Shown: positions 1-6,368, numbered from the stretch's first letter. The stretch: 7,645 nt of DNA from QHXQ01 sp036389375 (GCA_036389375.1 DASVQA010000052.1:1-7645), one strand, 5' to 3'. Notes: generated by a model from the letters alone, not told the origin. A program made the numbers and translations.

Positions 1-381
1 GCCGTCGGCCAGCGCCGCGTGCGCGACGACCAGATGCTCGATCGCGCGCGCGCGCAGGGCCGCCGGTGGATTCGTCGCCAGAAGCGCCTGCAAGCGCGTC
101 AGTTGTTCGGCGGGCGGGAGTTTCAGCAGGGCTTCAAAATCGCTCTGCGCGGCGACGGGTTTGGCCGCCGCAGCGCCCTTCTGCTGAGCGGTCGCAGACT
201 TGCGCGCGGGCTTGCTGGCCGGCGCGTTCTGCGCGGACTTTGCGCCCGTCTGCGCTGCCGCAGTCTTCTTGGCCGGCGGTTGTTTGCCCGATCGTCTGGT
301 CGTCTGCGCGTGTCGGGCCGGCGCGGTCGCCGCGCCGATCAAGACGGACAGGGCGAGCGTGAAAATCAGTTCTCTTCTCAT
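1..381 (-). CDS. Secreted Lys/Ala/Pro-rich protein, N-terminal part (runs off left edge)
   Basis: The frame stays open from an ATG at 381 to the window edge, giving 127 codons with no stop. Residues 1 to about 26 form a signal peptide (MRRELIFTLALSVLIGAATA, then PARHAQ). Residues ~27-78 are a low-complexity linker rich in Lys, Ala, Pro, Gln and Ser, resembling a histone-H1 tail. From ~80 an ordered helical segment begins (DFEALLKLPPAEQLTRLQAL), which could be the start of a helical-repeat region or of an enzyme domain beyond the edge. An alternative in-frame ATG at 399 directly abuts the TGA of the upstream phosphatase gene; I prefer 381 because the signal peptide is then canonical. Neither start has a visible Shine-Dalgarno sequence, so translation may be coupled to the upstream gene. 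The function is not recognisable from this part. Confidence 0.75.
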   Translation of the reverse strand, partial: MRRELIFTLALSVLIGAATAPARHAQTTRRSGKQPPAKKTAAAQTGAKSAQNAPASKPARKSATAQQKGAAAAKPVAAQSDFEALLKLPPAEQLTRLQALLATNPPAALRARAIEHLVVAHAALADG

Positions 382-399
382 GTTGCTATGGCAGATCAT

Positions 400-2175
400 T
401 CATTTGCTGCCGAGTGCTTCGATGAGCACGCGCCCGGTCGAGTTCGATGGCGGCTGCACGCGCAGCACGCTGGCAAGCGTCGGCGCGATGTCGGCGGGCG
501 TCGCCGCTTGCTGGTAACTGCCCGCCGCGACGCCGCGCCCCATGATGATGACGGGCACATGCGTGTCGTAGAGATAAGGCGTGCCGTGCGTGGCGGCGCT
601 AAAGGACGTGCCTTCGGTGAAATACTTGAACGGCTCTTGCACGACGACGATCTCGCCGCTGCGCCGCGCGTAGAAGCCGTGCAGCGCGCGGCGCGCGACC
701 GGATCGGCCGCCGCGTCAACCCCGCCGCGCTCAAGCTGCGTGCGCGTGAAGCAGCGCGTGATGCCGGGCACGGTCAACGCCGCTTCGCACGCGACGCGCT
801 CTAGTTCCGCGCGGTCTACGCCGTCGCGCTTGAGCGCCGCCAGATTGAAATAGACGTTGCCGTTCAGAAACGTATCGAGCACGTAATCGGCGGTCGCGTC
901 CTTCGGCTCGTTCGGGCGCGCGTAGTGGGCCTTGATCGCGTTGCGCACGGCGGTCAGCACGTCCACGCTGGCGATGCGTCCGCCGGACAGGCCAAGCGCG
1001 GTCGCCTGTTCGGGGATCGGTGCGACGCCGTGATCGGCGGTGAAGGCGACGAGCGTGTGCTGAAGGCCGACGTGCGCGTCAACGTAGTCGAGCAGCGCCG
1101 CGATCTGCCGGTCAACGCGCAAGGTTATGTCCATTGCTTCCTGACTGTATGGGCCGAAGCGATGGCCGACGTAATCGTTCGCCGAGAAACTGACGGAGAG
1201 TAGATCGGTGTCGGCGTCTTGCCCGAGTTGTTCGTGCGCGACCGTCTCTTCGGCAAACGAGACGAGCAGGTCGTTGCCGAATGGCGTGTAGTCGAGCGCC
1301 TCGTAGGGCGCGCGGTCGGGCCGGCTCGCGCTCGTGGGTACGATGTGCGGAAAAGTGTTCGTGTCCTTCGCGTTGCCCAAGACCTCCCAAGGGGGCGCGT
1401 CGGGGCCGGCGCGGCGCTCGTATTCTTCGGTGTTCGGCAGCAACCGATCCCAACGCGCGCCCAAGTATTTGTCGGCGGGGCGCGTGTCGTTGAAGGCTGC
1501 GACCCACGCGGGCAGTTGGTTGAAATAATAGTTGCTTGAGATCATGCGCCCGCTCTGCGCGCTGAACCAGTAGGCGGCGGAGGCGTGCCGCCCGGCGGGC
1601 AGAATGGCGGCGCGATCTTTGAGCGAGATGCCGATCACTTTGGCGCGGTCGTTCGTCACGAGCCGCAACTCGTCGCCGAGCGTCGAGGCCATTAAGCGCC
1701 GCGGACTCGCGCCCGCCTCCTGCGGTGCGCCGCCAAGCGATTTCGCCGTTGCGTCCGTCACGCTCGTCACGCGCTTGCCCGCATCGCGGTCGTACCACTC
1801 GTTGCCGACGATGCCGTTCTCGGCCGGCCAAGTGCCCGTGAGCGAAGTGGCATGACCGGGCGCGGTGTAGGTCGGCATGTGATCGTAGTTGGCGTTCGGC
1901 CAAGAAGCGCCGTCGCGCAACAGTCGGCGCAGACCGTTGGCGGCAAACAGGTCGCCAAAGCGCGCGAGATAGTCGTAGCGAAACTGATCCACGACGATGA
2001 GCAGGACGAGGCGCGGGCGGACGGGCACGGAAGCAGCGGCGCTGCGTTGCGTTTGCCCGACGGGCGCACCCGCCGCCCTCGTCGTCGTGCGCCCGCGTAG
2101 CTGCGCGAACGCATTGCAGCCGAGCAATAAGGCGAGCGCGCAGGCGGCCACGTGACGTGTGTGCTTCATGTGCAT
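400..2175 (-). CDS. PafA-like periplasmic alkaline phosphatase (phosphodiesterase/nucleotide pyrophosphatase superfamily)
   Basis: Exported phosphatase of 591 residues, expected to hydrolyse phosphate monoesters with two zinc ions. Residues 1 to ~25 are a signal peptide ending AFA-Q. The catalytic set matches the well-studied PafA enzyme: metal ligand D63 (VVDQ), nucleophile T104 (PTYTAPGH), N125 (GIVGNEWYD), the monoesterase pair K186 and R188 (SLKDR), D334 and H338 (SANDYVGH), D381 and H382 (TADHG), and H530 (ATHGTP). The D334-to-D381 spacing of 47 equals that of PafA D305-D352. K186/R188 favour monoesterase over diesterase activity. The frame stays open to a TTG at 2223, but those extra 16 residues are Arg-rich and precede the signal peptide, so I start at ATG 2175; ATG 2169 is equally possible. 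No clear ribosome site is seen. A Cys at residue 20 (LLGC) is a poor lipobox, so a lipoprotein is less likely. It probably forms an operon with the acid phosphatase 72 bp upstream. Confidence 0.93.
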   Translation of the reverse strand: MHMKHTRHVAACALALLLGCNAFAQLRGRTTTRAAGAPVGQTQRSAAASVPVRPRLVLLIVVDQFRYDYLARFGDLFAANGLRRLLRDGASWPNANYDHMPTYTAPGHATSLTGTWPAENGIVGNEWYDRDAGKRVTSVTDATAKSLGGAPQEAGASPRRLMASTLGDELRLVTNDRAKVIGISLKDRAAILPAGRHASAAYWFSAQSGRMISSNYYFNQLPAWVAAFNDTRPADKYLGARWDRLLPNTEEYERRAGPDAPPWEVLGNAKDTNTFPHIVPTSASRPDRAPYEALDYTPFGNDLLVSFAEETVAHEQLGQDADTDLLSVSFSANDYVGHRFGPYSQEAMDITLRVDRQIAALLDYVDAHVGLQHTLVAFTADHGVAPIPEQATALGLSGGRIASVDVLTAVRNAIKAHYARPNEPKDATADYVLDTFLNGNVYFNLAALKRDGVDRAELERVACEAALTVPGITRCFTRTQLERGGVDAAADPVARRALHGFYARRSGEIVVVQEPFKYFTEGTSFSAATHGTPYLYDTHVPVIIMGRGVAAGSYQQAATPADIAPTLASVLRVQPPSNSTGRVLIEALGSK

Positions 2176-2247
2176 CGAGATGCTGTTTCGGTTGAACCGC
2201 AAGCGCCGTCGGTTGCAGCGCAAACAAGCGCCCGCACGCCTGACCGT

Positions 2248-3084
2248 TCAGGGCTGCGGGGTGAAAACCTTGAGCGTGTTGTGGCGGCGCATGGCGCGCG
2301 TTTCGCCGGGTGTGGGGTTGGTGTAGATGGCGCTCTCCCAATCGCCGTACATCGCATTCGGCAGCATGATGAACTGCGTGCCGAACTGATCCCTGTTCTG
2401 TTCGACGGCCGCCAAGCGTTCTGCGACCGTCCGCTTTTCAAAGACTTCCGCGAAGTCGTTCAGATTATCGCCCATCAAGAGCACGATGCGGTGCTGCGCG
2501 GCGACCTGTTTGCGGCGCGGCTCTTTGCTCGACACGCTGCCGCGCAAAAGCACCGTCTCGTCCGTCACGTTGGGGAAGTTGAACTTCTTCAGATTCGCCA
2601 TCGTGCCCGCGCGTTCCTCCTCTTTGCGATTCGAGATGTAGAAGACGCGCACGCCTTTCGCGGCCGCGTAGCGCAGGAACTCGACCGCGCCGGGCAGGGG
2701 TTGCGCGTCCGCGAGTTTGACCCACGCGGCCCAGTCCGGTTGATTAAACTCCTTGCGCTCGCGCACGAGCCAAGCCTGCTGCGGGCTGTTGTCGAGCACG
2801 GTCTCGTCTATGTCAACGACGACAGCGCGGCGCAGTTTGCTCTTATGTTTGAGGTCTTGATCGAGCACGAGCCGCGCCAGTTTGAACGCCTGATAGTAGA
2901 GCGCGCGAATCTCGCCCGACGTTTGCGTCCAGAGGATCGCGCCGACCTGATATTCATTGTCGGCCGGCGTCGGGGTGGGCTGCGGCTGCTGCGCCGTAGC
3001 GGTCGTGAGGGCGGACAGGCTGAGCGCGAATGTGCAGAGCAGACCAGCGGCGCGCAGCCCCCCGTGCGGTCGTAAAGTGTTCAT
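2248..3084 (-). CDS. HAD-family acid phosphatase, 5'-nucleotidase e(P4) type (class C/IIIB)
   Basis: A 278-residue exported phosphomonoesterase, expected to use Mg2+ and to act on nucleoside 5'-monophosphates or similar monoesters outside the cytoplasm. The signal peptide spans ~1-31 (TATA-QQ), followed by a short Pro/Thr/Gln linker. The family's N-terminal signature is present at ~51-75 (LWTQTSGEIRALYYQAF). HAD motifs are complete: motif I DIDETVLDN with nucleophile D91 and acid/base D93; motif II YISNRK with S151; motif III with K187 (SSKEPRR); motif IV GDNLNDF with D206 and D210. Classical e(P4) proteins are lipoproteins; here the only early Cys (AGLLC) lacks a small residue before it, so this is probably a soluble periplasmic or secreted form. 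ATG 3084 is chosen because GAGGTG lies 9 nt upstream; a GTG at 3096 would overlap that ribosome site. It is the first gene of the probable minus-strand phosphatase operon. Confidence 0.93.
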   Translation of the reverse strand: MNTLRPHGGLRAAGLLCTFALSLSALTTATAQQPQPTPTPADNEYQVGAILWTQTSGEIRALYYQAFKLARLVLDQDLKHKSKLRRAVVVDIDETVLDNSPQQAWLVRERKEFNQPDWAAWVKLADAQPLPGAVEFLRYAAAKGVRVFYISNRKEEERAGTMANLKKFNFPNVTDETVLLRGSVSSKEPRRKQVAAQHRIVLLMGDNLNDFAEVFEKRTVAERLAAVEQNRDQFGTQFIMLPNAMYGDWESAIYTNPTPGETRAMRRHNTLKVFTPQP

Positions 3085-3227
3085 ACGTCGAAGCACCTCG
3101 TTTGCAGTTCTTTGGCTGTAACGGCAGCGAATTAACGTGGTCTAGCACGGGCATGATACCATCCGGCGCGGGCGCGCGACGAGGCGGCGCGCAAGGGACG
3201 CGAGGCGAGGAGTTGGCAGGCTAAAGT
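3085..3227. promoter_or_regulatory. Divergent intergenic region (143 bp)
   Basis: It separates the start of the minus-strand phosphatase operon from the start of the plus-strand unknown gene, so promoters for both directions are expected here. The part nearest the phosphatase gene (about 3097-3165) is less GC-rich and includes AATTAACG and ATGATACCAT. The rest is very GC-rich. I could not find a convincing -35/-10 pair or a clear operator on either strand. Confidence 0.5.
3094..3099 (-). promoter_or_regulatory. Ribosome binding site fixing the start of the acid phosphatase gene
   Basis: On the minus strand GAGGTG precedes ATG 3084 with a 9-nt spacer. It matches the anti-Shine-Dalgarno core. 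Because it overlaps the in-frame GTG at 3096, it argues for the ATG. Confidence 0.7.
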
Positions 3228-3752
3228 TTGTCTGAACTGGATACAGAGTGGGCGCGGCGCGTGGCCGCCGCCGAGCAGCGCGCACGCGCACAGGGACGCG
3301 GCGACGTGGCCGAATATCTGGCCTTGCGCGCCGCCAACGATCTCGCGCGCGGCGTCGGCTGCGACTGGCTGCTTGAAACCGTCGCGGCTCTCGCGGCCGA
3401 AGCGAACCGGGCGGGCGCGCGGCTCGTCCTCACACAGGAGGAGGCGCATCGCTTCCACGTCGGCCATTCCACGATGGTCGGGCGCAAGCTGAGTTTGCGC
3501 GCGGGCGTGCGCGAACTCGTCGTCGAAGCGGGCTGGCCGCGCGCGCCGCAGGACGGCATCGTGCGGGGCGGCGGTCTCGCCTGCGCACGCCTCACGCACT
3601 TCGGCGACCGTGGCCACAATCAGACCTTGCTGCTCCTGCCCGGCGCAAGCGACGCCGCGCCGCAGTGGGTCGTCGTGCTTGAAGACGCCGGCCCGCGCCA
3701 ACCTGTCCACGAAGCGCACCTGCGGGCCCACGTCGCGCGTTTGCAGCAATGA
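3228..3752 (+). CDS. Unrecognised 174-residue protein, no signal peptide
   Basis: I do not recognise a named family. The coding case rests on an uninterrupted frame with well-ordered amphipathic composition. Residues ~5-62 are helical and charged (for example GDVAEYLALRAANDLAR), and ~65-150 look like a mixed alpha/beta domain. Notable motifs are EEAHRFHVGH (H74, H77, H80), AGWPRAPQDG at 101-110, GGGLACARLTHFG at 114-126, and a strand-like QWVVVLED near 146-153. There is no signal peptide or membrane segment, so it is probably cytoplasmic, unlike its neighbours. The start is TTG; an in-frame stop lies two codons upstream, so no earlier start exists. GAGGAG at 3207-3212 is 15 nt away and GCAGG at 3216-3220 is 7 nt away, so the ribosome site is weak. 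A GTG at residue 12 is an alternative. The last part of the antisense strand is also open, but its composition looks like a shadow. Confidence 0.75.
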   Translation: MSELDTEWARRVAAAEQRARAQGRGDVAEYLALRAANDLARGVGCDWLLETVAALAAEANRAGARLVLTQEEAHRFHVGHSTMVGRKLSLRAGVRELVVEAGWPRAPQDGIVRGGGLACARLTHFGDRGHNQTLLLLPGASDAAPQWVVVLEDAGPRQPVHEAHLRAHVARLQQ

Positions 3753-4033
3753 GATCGCGCGTAAGGCGAGGGGGCCGACGATATGGGCCAACGCCTGCAC
3801 GTTTTGGAACAGTACAAACCTCGTGAGCACGCGTGCGCTGCGCGCCCCCGCATATTTTCCTGCCTGTAGTTAGATTTACGCCCGCTCGTCCGCGCCGCCT
3901 CCGTGCTGGCATGATGGTTGCCATGTCCCTTTATGGCTCGCCCGGAATTGTGGCCCCAGCGGGCGAACTGTGCCGACCGCCGCTGCCAGCAAAGCCTCTC
4001 CCAAAGCGCACGGTCGAAGACGAAAGCATCTGT
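3753..4033. other. Intergenic stretch before the secreted Asp/Arg-rich gene
   Basis: No confident gene, RNA or terminator is seen. There is a locally A/T-richer patch at 3851-3878 (CATATTTTCC and TAGTTAGATTTA) that could hold a promoter for the downstream gene, but no good -35/-10 pair is present. A 46-codon frame from ATG 3911 ends in a TGA that overlaps the start of the next gene as ATGA. It lacks a ribosome site and looks like chance coding. A 7-bp stem (3938-3944 with 3960-3966) is too weak to call. Confidence 0.5.
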
Positions 4034-4039
4034 AAGGAG
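4034..4039 (+). promoter_or_regulatory. Strong ribosome binding site of the secreted Asp/Arg-rich gene
   Basis: AAGGAG lies 8 nt upstream of ATG 4048. It is the best Shine-Dalgarno match in the window and supports that start. Confidence 0.8.
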
Positions 4040-4047
4040 AGCAGACG

Positions 4048-4710
4048 ATGAACCGACGCAGCACACTTCTCAGCATCATCAGCGCCATCTTATTCACGCT
4101 CAGCCTGTCCGGCCTCGCCGCCGCGCAGAGCAACGATCCGTGGTGGGGGCGCGACCGCAACCGCGATGACCGCCGCGACCGCCGCCGTGACCAACGCGAC
4201 GACGGCTATTACGGCCGCGACAATGGCTACGGCCGCTACGACAGCCGCACCCTGCGCGACGCCGCGCAACGCATCAAAGACCGCAGCCGTGATTTCGAGC
4301 GCGACGTTGACCGCGCCCTTGACCACAGCCGCGTGGACGGCACGCGCCGCGAAGACAACATCAACGATACCGTCAAAGATTTCCGCCGCGCTGCCGACCG
4401 TTTCAAAGACCGCATCGGCAACGGCAACGACGCGAACCGCGCCTACAACGAAGCCCGCGAACTGATCCAGCGCGCCAACCAGATCGACCGCGTCATCAGT
4501 CGCGCCCGGCTCGACTCGCGCGCCGCTTCCGATTGGAACAGTCTCAACCAAGACCTGCGCCTCGTCGCCAGCGCCTATAACCTGAGCTATAACGGCGGCG
4601 GCTACTACGGCAACGGCAGCTATGACCCGCGCTATCCGAACGACCGGCGCAACCGTCGGAACAACAACAACGATTGGTTGCGCCAACTGCCCAACATCAT
4701 CCGGCCCTAG
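4048..4710 (+). CDS. Secreted Asp/Arg-rich helical protein (220 aa)
   Basis: Residues 1-27 form a clear signal peptide (SGLAAAQ, then SNDPWW). Residues ~34-66 are an extreme mixed-charge tract of Arg and Asp with Gly and Tyr. Residues ~67-178 form a helical core: a first segment (~70-122) with RTLRDAAQRIKDRSRDFERD and DGTRREDNINDTVKDF, and a second (~128-176) ending ASDWNSLNQDLRLVASAYNL. The C-terminal tail is Gly/Tyr/Asn-rich and finishes DWLRQLPNIIRP. There are no cysteines and no recognised catalytic motif. Its layout resembles small secreted proteins of unknown function that I associate with acidobacterial genomes; that is recollection, not a search result. It is probably periplasmic or surface-exposed and could be a structural or binding protein. 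It is followed by its own terminator, so it is likely transcribed alone from a promoter in the preceding 295 bp. Confidence 0.88.
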   Translation: MNRRSTLLSIISAILFTLSLSGLAAAQSNDPWWGRDRNRDDRRDRRRDQRDDGYYGRDNGYGRYDSRTLRDAAQRIKDRSRDFERDVDRALDHSRVDGTRREDNINDTVKDFRRAADRFKDRIGNGNDANRAYNEARELIQRANQIDRVISRARLDSRAASDWNSLNQDLRLVASAYNLSYNGGGYYGNGSYDPRYPNDRRNRRNNNNDWLRQLPNIIRP

Positions 4711-4748
4711 TGGCCCGCCAAAGGGCAGCAGACCCAGCATAAACAACC

Positions 4749-4791
4749 GAGTCGGCACGAGAGGTTTTCTGGCCTCTCGTGCCGGCTCTTT
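4749..4791 (+). terminator. Intrinsic terminator after the secreted Asp/Arg-rich gene
   Basis: A 16-bp stem pairs 4749-4764 with 4773-4788, with a single G-U wobble, around the 8-nt loop TTTTCTGG. It is followed by TTTAACTTT, a short and imperfect U tract. It starts 38 bp after the TAG stop. The near-symmetric stem could also stop transcription arriving from the right, but no minus-strand gene ends here. Confidence 0.8.
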
Positions 4792-5083
4792 AACTTTCAC
4801 TGTGCGCCGTGCGTCGTTGTTGACCGCTCTTTTGTTGCGATCCGGTAACGAGCAAATTCTATTTGTATTAAGCGCAACCTGCACGGGTCTTTTCGCCATC
4901 TCCACTCTTGACTCCCCCACGCAGTTGGACAAGAATCACGGCGATTACGACTCCTCGCTAGTTAAGTTGGTCTTAAATGCAGTCTCGTGCGCGTGCGCCC
5001 GCACCCGACAACAGGCGCAAGGCGGGCGAGGCTGTGTGCGATTCGGGTCTAAACGAGTTAACGGGTCGCGGAGCACTAACGTC
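4792..5083. other. Long gene-free region upstream of the OmpA-family gene
   Basis: This region is noticeably less GC-rich than its surroundings, especially at 4825-4985. No frame here has credible protein composition. Small elements seen are an inverted repeat CAAAT-TCT-ATTTG at 4853-4865, a short hairpin GTGCG/CGCAC near 4987-5004, and a direct repeat CGGGTC at 5044-5049 and 5062-5067, 18 bp apart. A weak promoter-like pair is TTGCGA near 4835 with TCTATT near 4858. The region probably carries promoter and leader sequence for the OmpA-family gene; I cannot identify a known riboswitch or RNA. Confidence 0.45.
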
Positions 5084-5112
5084 TTGACGGCAGAGTTACT
5101 GATGAGATTTTC
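5084..5112 (+). promoter_or_regulatory. Weak candidate promoter of the OmpA-family gene
   Basis: TTGACG at 5084-5089 matches the -35 consensus at 5 of 6 positions. The hexamer 16-17 nt downstream (GATTTT or ATTTTC) is a poor -10. If real, the leader would be only about 12-15 nt long, just enough for the AGGGAG ribosome site at 5121-5126, which sits 6 nt before ATG 5133. Confidence 0.25.
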
Positions 5113-5132
5113 ATTTTGAAAGGGAGAAAGAG

Positions 5133-6182
5133 ATGAGCCTCCATAGTGTACACACAGTGCGCCGGCTGGTTTGGGGCTGCGCGTTGGTTTTGGCCCTTTG
5201 CGCCGCTGCCTTTGCGCAGGACAGCACCACTAACACGACCGCTTCCGCCAGTGCGCGCACCGTCGCCAGCGGGCAGAAGATGAAGGTCAAGGGCGTGGTC
5301 GTGCGCCGCGATGCCGACACGTTCACCGTGCAAGACATCAACGGCGTCAATACGACGGTAGTGCTGACCGACCGCACCAGCGTCAAGTCGAAGGGCGGCT
5401 TCCTCCGGAGCGGCTCGACCTACGGCGCGTCGAACATCCTGCGTGGTCTCAACCTTGAAGTCGAAGGGCGCGGCAACGAACAGGGGCAACTGGTCGCCAC
5501 CAACATTCGCTTCGGCGAAACCGAACTACGCACGGCCCAGTCCATTCAGGCGCGCGTCGATCCGGTCGAAACCGATCTGAACAAGGCGCAGGCGCGCGTG
5601 GGCGAGCTTGAGCAGAACGCGCAGCGCATCTCAGGTCAGTTGGACGAATTGGCTGCCGTCTCGAACGCGGCGCGCGGCGGCGCTAAAGCCGCGCAGGACA
5701 CGGCGGACGCAGCCGTCGCCGGGGTCAATCAGACCAACGAGCGCATCTCGGCGCTGGACGACTACGTCGTGCAGAACAAGAGCATGATCAACTTCCGCGT
5801 GGGTAGCGCGGTGCTCTCGCCCGAAGCCAAGCAGTCGCTCGATCAGATCGCGCAGCAGGCGCAGAACGCGAAGGGCTTCGTCATCGAAGTGCGCGGCTTC
5901 GCCAGCGCCGACGGCAGCGAAGAGGCGAATCGTCGTCTCAGCCAGCACCGCGCCGACGCCGTCGTGCGTTATCTGGCGGAGACGCACAACATCCCCTTGC
6001 GCCGCATCATCACGCCGTTCGGCTATGGTGAAGCGCAGGCCGTGGCGGACAACACCACGCGCGAGGGGCGGCAGCAGAATCGCCGCGTCGAGGTCAGCGT
6101 GCTCGTCAATCGTGGGCTGCTTCAGAGCGCGCCGAACCTGACGCCGACCAAGACCGAGAGCGCGCAGCCGCCGCAGCAGTAA
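5133..6182 (+). CDS. OmpA-family envelope protein with DUF5666-like domain and coiled coil
   Basis: A 349-residue exported protein. The signal peptide is 1 to ~29 (AAAFAQ, then DST). Residues ~50-127 form a beta-rich OB-like domain (KMKVKGVVVRRDADTFTVQD, later LNLEVEGRG and LVATNIRF) resembling DUF5666. Residues ~140-210 are a heptad-rich coiled coil with Ala/Gln/Asn. Residues ~219-326 are an OmpA C-terminal domain: INFRVGSAVLS, IEVRGFASADGS, NRRLSQHRADAVVRYL and the closing QQNRRVEVSVLVN. This fold binds peptidoglycan in OmpA/Pal proteins; the conserved Arg is R273, but the usual Asp (E. coli OmpA D271) aligns with S258. No beta-barrel is present, so it is likely a periplasmic, wall-associated protein rather than a porin. 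The start is supported by AGGGAG 6 nt upstream. It is transcribed as its own unit, ending in a strong terminator. Confidence 0.92.
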   Translation: MSLHSVHTVRRLVWGCALVLALCAAAFAQDSTTNTTASASARTVASGQKMKVKGVVVRRDADTFTVQDINGVNTTVVLTDRTSVKSKGGFLRSGSTYGASNILRGLNLEVEGRGNEQGQLVATNIRFGETELRTAQSIQARVDPVETDLNKAQARVGELEQNAQRISGQLDELAAVSNAARGGAKAAQDTADAAVAGVNQTNERISALDDYVVQNKSMINFRVGSAVLSPEAKQSLDQIAQQAQNAKGFVIEVRGFASADGSEEANRRLSQHRADAVVRYLAETHNIPLRRIITPFGYGEAQAVADNTTREGRQQNRRVEVSVLVNRGLLQSAPNLTPTKTESAQPPQQ

Positions 6183-6214
6183 AGCGGATCGGCCGTAAAC
6201 ACGTACGGGTGTAG

Positions 6215-6278
6215 CGTGAATCGTCAACCGTGGCCGGGCAAGCATTGCCGCGCCCGGTTGACGATTCACGTTTTTCTC
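6215..6278 (+). terminator. Strong intrinsic terminator after the OmpA-family gene
   Basis: A perfect 16-bp inverted repeat pairs 6215-6230 with 6255-6270, followed immediately by TTTTTCTC. The 24-nt interior can itself pair (GGC 6232-6234 with GCC 6252-6254, and GGCA 6237-6240 with TGCC 6246-6249), making one long hairpin. It begins 33 bp after the TAA stop. Confidence 0.92.
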
Positions 6279-6362
6279 GCCCGCGCGCCCGGTTGTGCGC
6301 CGCCGAATTGTAGTTGTGAAATCAGACTAAGGACGGCGCAGCCGCCGCGCGTGAAGGCATAA

Positions 6363-6368
6363 GAGGTG
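6363..6368 (+). promoter_or_regulatory. Ribosome-site-like GAGGTG abutting the VWFA gene start
   Basis: GAGGTG ends directly at ATG 6369, which is too close to serve it. Spacing would be ideal (6 nt) for the in-frame TTG at 6375. ATG 6369 could instead use GAAGG about 11 nt upstream. The true start is therefore uncertain by a few codons. Confidence 0.4.

Noticed and set aside
43..56. Alternating CG run
   Set aside because: It is explained by Arg/Ala codons of the truncated gene in a GC-rich genome; it is too short to be called a Z-DNA or repeat element.
19..804. Long plus-strand frame across the left edge and the phosphatase gene
   Set aside because: The composition is almost all Arg/Gly/Leu with no domain, and it lies antisense to two well-supported genes. 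It is a GC-rich shadow frame.
1112..2341. 409-codon minus-strand frame overlapping both phosphatase genes
   Set aside because: It is Arg/His/Ala-rich with no signal peptide or motif, and it sits in another frame of the same strand as genes with complete catalytic motifs.
2152..3075. 307-codon plus-strand frame antisense to the acid phosphatase
   Set aside because: The opposite strand encodes all four HAD motifs in order; this frame shows no recognisable family and is a mirror of it.
3785..3815. GGAAC-containing sequence resembling an ECF sigma -35 element
   Set aside because: No matching -10 element appears at 15-17 nt spacing.
3132..3830. 232-codon minus-strand frame antisense to the unknown 174-residue gene
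   Set aside because: It extends through the intergenic region on both sides and has a disordered Arg/Ala/His composition. The plus frame has ordered helices and motif-like blocks. This is the least certain rejection.
3911..4051. 46-codon frame whose TGA overlaps ATG 4048 as ATGA
   Set aside because: The overlap looks like translational coupling, but there is no ribosome site, no signal peptide or motif, and the next gene has its own strong ribosome site.
4090..4932. 280-codon minus-strand frame antisense to the secreted Asp/Arg-rich gene
   Set aside because: It is a Val/Ala-rich mirror of GAC/CGC codons, and it reads through the terminator hairpin.
4622..5119. 165-codon plus-strand frame across the gene-free region
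   Set aside because: It begins inside the upstream gene, crosses the terminator stem, and has a random Ser/Thr/Arg composition with no ribosome site.
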